Shown: positions 60,645 through 64,000 of the stretch, piece by piece
Numbering within the stretch: position 1 is the stretch's first letter
How the letters are laid out: every line of letters starts with the position of its first letter
NCBI RefSeq assembly: GCF_014644535.1
Contig: NZ_BMKW01000001.1
Span: 496,001 to 560,000 of the forward strand
Direction of reading: 5' to 3'
Length of the DNA: 64,000 nucleotides
Source: Neoroseomonas lacus
GTDB lineage: Bacteria; Pseudomonadota; Alphaproteobacteria; Acetobacterales; Acetobacteraceae
Made by a program: the position numbers and the translations under genes
The notes under the pieces: model-generated
What the model saw: only the letters and a program-made list of their open reading frames with translations
Databases searched by the model: none
What the model was told of the DNA's origin: nothing

Positions 60645-61463
60645 ATGCCGGCTCCCACCATCATCACTGTCCAACAGCTTGCCCGGCGCATCGGTCTGCC
60701 CGATGCACCCGTGCTGATCGATGTGCGCACCGCGGAAGATGCCACGGCAGACCCTCGCCTGCTGCCGGGCACGGTCCGTCGCTCTCATGCCGACGTCGCC
60801 GATTGGGCGCCAGGATTTGCCGGCCGTGAGGTGGTCGTGCTGTGCCAGAAAGGCCTGAAGCTGAGCCAGGGCACGGCCGCCTGGCTGCGCCACGCCGGCG
60901 CCAATGCGGAATCCCTCGACGGCGGCTTCGAGGCCTGGCGCGAGGCCGGCCAGTCCCTGATCCCGCCCGCCCCCCTGCCGCCGCGCGACAGCGCCGGGCG
61001 CACGCTGTGGGTGACGCGCGCACGGCCCAAGATCGACCGCATCGCCTGCCCCTGGCTGATCCGCCGCTTCATCGACCCCGCCGCGGTCTTCCTCTTCGTC
61101 GCACCTTCCGAGGTCGCCGCCGTCGCCGAACGCTTCGGCGCCACCCCCTTCGACATCGAGGGCGTGTTCTGGTCCCATCGCGGCGACCACTGCACATTCG
61201 ACGTGATGCTCGACGAATTTGCCCTGCATTCCGAGGCGCTGGACCGCCTCGCCCTCATCGTGCGCGGCGCGGATACGGCGCGGCCCGACTTGGCCCCCGA
61301 GGCGGCCGGGCTCCTAGCCGCCTCGCTCGGCCTGTCGCGCATGCATCGCGACGACCTGACGCAGCTCGAAGCCGGCGTCGCGCTGTACGACGCCTTCTAC
61401 CGCTGGGCGCGCGACGCGACGGATGAAACCCACAACTGGCCGAGCCCGGGAAAGCCCGCATGA
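60645..61463 (+). CDS. Rhodanese-ChrB fusion protein, chromate-resistance associated
   Basis: A 272-residue protein. Residues 5-100 are a rhodanese domain (VLIDVRTAEDA, VVVLCQKGLKLSQGTAAWL with the active-site Cys, LDGGFEAWREAG). From residue 115 there is a ChrB C-terminal domain: VTRARPKIDRIACPWLIRRFIDP, FDIEGVFWSHRGDHCTFDVML and GLSRMHRDDLTQLEAGVALYDAFYRWA. Such proteins act with ChrA, possibly in chromate sensing or handling of oxidised sulfur. GGAGAGGAC precedes the ATG. Four-base overlap with chrA. Confidence 0.85.
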   Translation: MPAPTIITVQQLARRIGLPDAPVLIDVRTAEDATADPRLLPGTVRRSHADVADWAPGFAGREVVVLCQKGLKLSQGTAAWLRHAGANAESLDGGFEAWREAGQSLIPPAPLPPRDSAGRTLWVTRARPKIDRIACPWLIRRFIDPAAVFLFVAPSEVAAVAERFGATPFDIEGVFWSHRGDHCTFDVMLDEFALHSEALDRLALIVRGADTARPDLAPEAAGLLAASLGLSRMHRDDLTQLEAGVALYDAFYRWARDATDETHNWPSPGKPA

Positions 61464-62782
61464 CCACCCCCGCCTTCCCGAGTTTCGCCGAGGCGCTACG
61501 CGTCTGGCTGCGCGTCGGTCTGCTGTCCTTCGGCGGGCCGGCAGCGCAGATCGCGGTCATGCACCGAGAGGTGGTGGATGACCGCCGCTGGGTCTCCGAC
61601 GCACGGTTCCTGCATGCGCTGAACTTCTGCATGTTGCTGCCGGGGCCGGAGGCGCAGCAGCTCGCCACCTATCTCGGCTGGCTGATGCATGGCGTGCGCG
61701 GCGGCCTCGCGGCGGGGCTGCTGTTTATCCTGCCGGGCGCGGCGGTGATGCTGGCGCTTTCGATCATCTACGCCACGCTCGGCGCCGTGCCGGTGGTCGC
61801 GGCGCTATTCTTCGGCCTCAAATGCGCCGTGCTCGTGCTGGTGGTCGAAGCGCTGCTGCGCGTCGCCAAACGCGCCCTGCGTGGCGCCCTGCCCTGGGCG
61901 CTGGCGGCGGCGGCCTTCCTGGCGCTGGCCGTCTTCGCCGTGCCCTTCCCGCTGGTAGTGCTGGCGGCGCTCGCCATCGGCTACGCCCTGCCCACCGCCT
62001 TCGCCGCCGGTGGGCATGGCCGCGCCAAGGAAGGCCCACCCGCGCTGCTCGACGCCGCCATCGCCGCCGAGCCCGACCGCATCCCCCGCATGGCGCCGGC
62101 CGCCCGCCGCGCCGGCCTCATCGCCCTCGCGCTGTGGCTTTGGCCCGTCGTGCTGCTCTTCGGCACGCCGGTCTGGGGCGACATCGCCTGGTTCTTCTCG
62201 AAGATGGCGGTGGCCACCTTCGGCGGCGCCTATGCGGTGCTCGCCTATGTCGCGCAGGAAGCGGTCGACCACTACCATTGGCTCACCGCGCCCGAGATGC
62301 TGGCCGGGCTCGGCCTCGCCGAGACCACCCCCGGCCCGCTCATCCTCGTGCTGCAATTCGTCGGCTTCCTGGCCGGCTATCGCGAGGGCGGCGTGATGGG
62401 CGGCGTCGGCGCCAGCCTGCTGACGCTGTTGGTCACCTTCGCGCCCTGCTTCGCCTGGATCTTTCTCGGCGCCCCCTACGTCGAGAAGCTGCACGAGGCA
62501 CCACGGCTGAAGGGCGCGCTGGCGGGGGTGACGGCCGCGGTGGTCGGCGTCATCGCCAACCTCGCCTTCTGGTTCGGGCTGCGCGTGGTCTTCACCGAAG
62601 TGCGGCGCATCACGTTCGGCCCGGTGACGATCGATGTACCGGTGCTGGCAACGTTGCAACCCGCCGCGCTCGGCCTCGCGCTGCTCGCCGCCCTCTTGCT
62701 GTTCGGGCTGAAATGGGGGCTGGCGCGGGTGCTCGGCGTCAGTGCCCTGGCGGGTCTGGGGGTGTCGTTCCTGGCGGGGTGA
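61460..62782 (+). CDS. chrA: Chromate transporter ChrA (long, two-domain form)
   Basis: A 440-residue inner-membrane protein with two homologous CHR halves. The first half has LLSFGGPAAQIAVMHREVVDDRRWV and NFCMLLPGPEAQQLATYLGW, the second ATFGGAYAVLAYVAQEAVDHYHWL and GLGLAETTPGPLILVLQFVGFL. ChrA exports chromate, normally in exchange for a proton. The preceding ChrB-like gene supports the role. Confidence 0.93.
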   Translation: MTTPAFPSFAEALRVWLRVGLLSFGGPAAQIAVMHREVVDDRRWVSDARFLHALNFCMLLPGPEAQQLATYLGWLMHGVRGGLAAGLLFILPGAAVMLALSIIYATLGAVPVVAALFFGLKCAVLVLVVEALLRVAKRALRGALPWALAAAAFLALAVFAVPFPLVVLAALAIGYALPTAFAAGGHGRAKEGPPALLDAAIAAEPDRIPRMAPAARRAGLIALALWLWPVVLLFGTPVWGDIAWFFSKMAVATFGGAYAVLAYVAQEAVDHYHWLTAPEMLAGLGLAETTPGPLILVLQFVGFLAGYREGGVMGGVGASLLTLLVTFAPCFAWIFLGAPYVEKLHEAPRLKGALAGVTAAVVGVIANLAFWFGLRVVFTEVRRITFGPVTIDVPVLATLQPAALGLALLAALLLFGLKWGLARVLGVSALAGLGVSFLAG

Positions 62783-62810
62783 TGGCCGTAGGCGCGGCGG
62801 AGGACGCGCC

Positions 62811-62880
62811 GGAGAGGGCTTTGCCCCCTCCGGACCTCCCCCACCAAAGGCCTAAGGGCCTTTGGAAACCAATACTTGGC
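62811..62880 (+). repeat. Two-hairpin palindromic repeat (family 1), copy e
   Basis: GGAGAGGGC-TTT-GCCCCCTCC (62811-62831), then the linker, then a perfect CCAAAGGCC-TAAG-GGCCTTTGG (62844-62865), then AAACCAATACTTGGC. It is nearly identical to copy b at 20724 from hairpin 2 onward. It follows the chrA stop by 28 bases. Confidence 0.8.
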
Positions 62881-62973
62881 GCTGGGCCAGGGACTTTGTC
62901 TCCGGGAACGAACGGCGCGTCAGGCAGGGGAACGGGTCTTGGCGCCGATCCCCGCCATGATGCCCGGCGCGAA

Positions 62974-63053
62974 CCAAAGGCCCGCTGGCCTGCGGTGGGG
63001 TGGATTGGAGAGGCAATGCCCCTCCAACCTTCATGTCCACGGGGCAAAGCCCC
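62974..63053 (-). repeat. Palindromic repeat (family 1), inverted copy facing copy e
   Basis: CCAAAGGCCCGCTGGCCTGCGG (degenerate hairpin 2, from 62974), TGGGGTGGA linker, TTGGAGAGGC-AAT-GCCCCTCCAA (63005-63027), and an extra GGGGC-AAA-GCCCC (63041-63053). It faces copy e, making a 240-base composite inverted element like the one at 6489-6680. The interior of both includes TGGCGCCGATCC. It serves as the end of the minus-strand gene. Confidence 0.7.
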
Positions 63054-63061
63054 TCAATTCC

Positions 63062-64000
63062 TCACCGCGCCGCCTTGCGGATATTCCACGCAATGATCGT
63101 CCCCGGCATCGCCAGTACGCCCGAGACGCGCGGGCTGACCGCCGAGGGCAAATACCACTGCCCGAACGGCACATAGGGCACCAGGCGATACGCGCTGGTC
63201 TGCAACTCATCGAGAATCCGCTGCCGCTCCGCCGGGCTCGCCGCATAGGGGAAGGCATCGATCAGCGCCTGATGCGGCGCGTCACACGGCCAGCCCGGCC
63301 AGGCGCGGTCGCAGGATGCCTGCATCGGCACGTTGCCCACCGGGTCCGAGGCGCCAAGCCCGTTCCAATAGGTCAGCCCGATATTCCACCCGCCCTCGGA
63401 TGGCGGCCGCCGATTGGCGCGCCGCCCCGCCATGGAGGCGAAATCCATCGCCTGCACATCGGTGCGGAAGCCGACGGATTGCATCTGCTGCGCCAACACC
63501 AGCGTCGCCGCATGGACGAAGGGATTGTCGGTCGGGTCCATGATGACGACAGGCGTGCCATCATACCCGCTCTCGCGCAGCAGGGCGCGCGCCCGCTCCC
63601 GCGCCGCTGGCGAGCCGAGCCCCGCCGGCACGCCGGCCTGCGTCTCCTGCGCCGACCCGCAGATGAAGAAGGCGTGGCAGACCTGGTACAGCGCCGGGTC
63701 GGGGAACATCGCCTGCAGCATCTCCTCCTGGTCCACCAGCAGCATCAGCGCCTCGCGCGCGCGGGCGTCATTGAAGGGCGGCTGCACATGGTTCGGCCGG
63801 ATCATCCCCGGCGCCCCCAGCGTATTCGTGCGAATGATCTGCATGCCGCGCCGCTGCAGCATCGGCAGAAAATCCACGCCAGGGCTCTCGATGTAGTCGA
63901 GTTCGCCCTGGATTAGCGCCAGCACCGCGGTCTGCGCATTGGCGATGTTCAGCCACTCGACGCGATCGACATGCGCGACCTTGCCTCCCGCCGTCCCCGA
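63062..64000 (-). CDS. Peptide/nickel-type ABC substrate-binding protein (SBP family 5), 5' end missing
   Basis: The C-terminal 312 residues are in the window; the frame is open to base 64000. Features of the DppA/OppA-type fold: VEWLNIANAQTAVLALIQGELDY, NHVQPPFNDARAREALMLLVDQEEML, ARALLRESGYDGTPVVIM, LTYWNGLGASDP and a C-terminal YRLVPYVPFGQWYLPSAVS. It delivers peptides or other solutes to an ABC permease presumably encoded beyond the window. Confidence 0.88.
   Translation of the reverse strand, partial: SGTAGGKVAHVDRVEWLNIANAQTAVLALIQGELDYIESPGVDFLPMLQRRGMQIIRTNTLGAPGMIRPNHVQPPFNDARAREALMLLVDQEEMLQAMFPDPALYQVCHAFFICGSAQETQAGVPAGLGSPAARERARALLRESGYDGTPVVIMDPTDNPFVHAATLVLAQQMQSVGFRTDVQAMDFASMAGRRANRRPPSEGGWNIGLTYWNGLGASDPVGNVPMQASCDRAWPGWPCDAPHQALIDAFPYAASPAERQRILDELQTSAYRLVPYVPFGQWYLPSAVSPRVSGVLAMPGTIIAWNIRKAAR

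Overview
The window is about 70% G+C, densely packed and almost free of mobile DNA. Gene content points to an alphaproteobacterium of the acetic-acid-bacteria side of Rhodospirillales (Roseomonas-like Acetobacteraceae). The indicators are an RpoE-ChrR sigma/anti-sigma pair with its lipid-modification operons, a Lys/Ala-rich histone-like protein, TRAP and ABC solute uptake systems, and a glutathione-dependent formaldehyde dehydrogenase. That placement is inference; there is no rRNA or other phylogenetic marker gene in the window. Genes are very often joined by 1-4 base overlaps (ATGA, GTGA, TGATG), so many transcription units are translationally coupled.

Layout. 1-6.5 kb: end of an EmrA-type adaptor plus EmrB-type exporter, a citrate/2-methylcitrate synthase, a histone-like protein behind a 640-base non-coding region, a GNAT acetyltransferase and a DEAD-box RNA helicase. 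6.7-9.4 kb (minus): two DMT transporters coupled to a metallo-beta-lactamase-fold hydrolase. 9.4-13.6 kb: a glycosylation module resembling the logic of the arn system (GT-C-like membrane protein facing a methyltransferase, a polyprenyl-phosphate GT2, an SMR-like flippase and a DUF3574 lipoprotein). 13.8-20.7 kb: a secreted protein, a PEP-carboxylase homologue with altered catalytic motifs, a GH43-like propeller protein, a class A beta-lactamase-like hydrolase and a nitronate monooxygenase.

21.2-30.1 kb is the clearest regulatory system. Two divergent operons, five genes on minus and six on plus, flank a perfect 12-base inverted repeat whose arms carry TGATCC elements like the -35 of singlet-oxygen RpoE promoters. 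The plus operon starts with rpoE and the zinc-binding/cupin anti-sigma factor chrR. Both operons carry a cyclopropane-fatty-acid-synthase-like methyltransferase, together with a flavin oxidase, DUF1365, DUF1295 and other membrane or exported proteins, suggesting stress-induced modification of membrane lipids.

30.3-37 kb: lipase-like protein, sugar-nucleotide aminotransferase and SDR epimerase, a potassium channel, RidA, YqhA and small unknowns. 37.2-40.9 kb: ABC uptake system with a maleate-isomerase-family enzyme. 41-45.5 kb: 2-keto-3-deoxygalactonate kinase and aldolase followed by a TRAP transporter. 45.7-48.4 kb: membrane-anchored receiver protein, frmA, and a small protein that retains the residues expected at a ribosome-inactivating-protein (rRNA N-glycosylase) active site, the most unexpected gene here. 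48.5-52.7 kb: PcaB-like lyase, transglycosylase, TPP enzyme. 52.8-58.5 kb: a fumarate reductase/succinate dehydrogenase-like complex interleaved with a class I two-subunit fumarase, a TSUP transporter and a tiny secreted protein. 58.5-64 kb: chemoreceptor, ChrB-like/ChrA chromate pair, and the truncated end of a peptide-type ABC binding protein.

Intergenic space is dominated by a recurrent two-hairpin palindromic repeat (6.5, 6.7, 20.7, 38.5, 49.9, 62.8 and 63.0 kb), mostly at convergent gene ends, plus a second dispersed repeat found twice (13.6 and 30.1 kb). I see no tRNA, rRNA, insertion sequence, prophage or CRISPR array.
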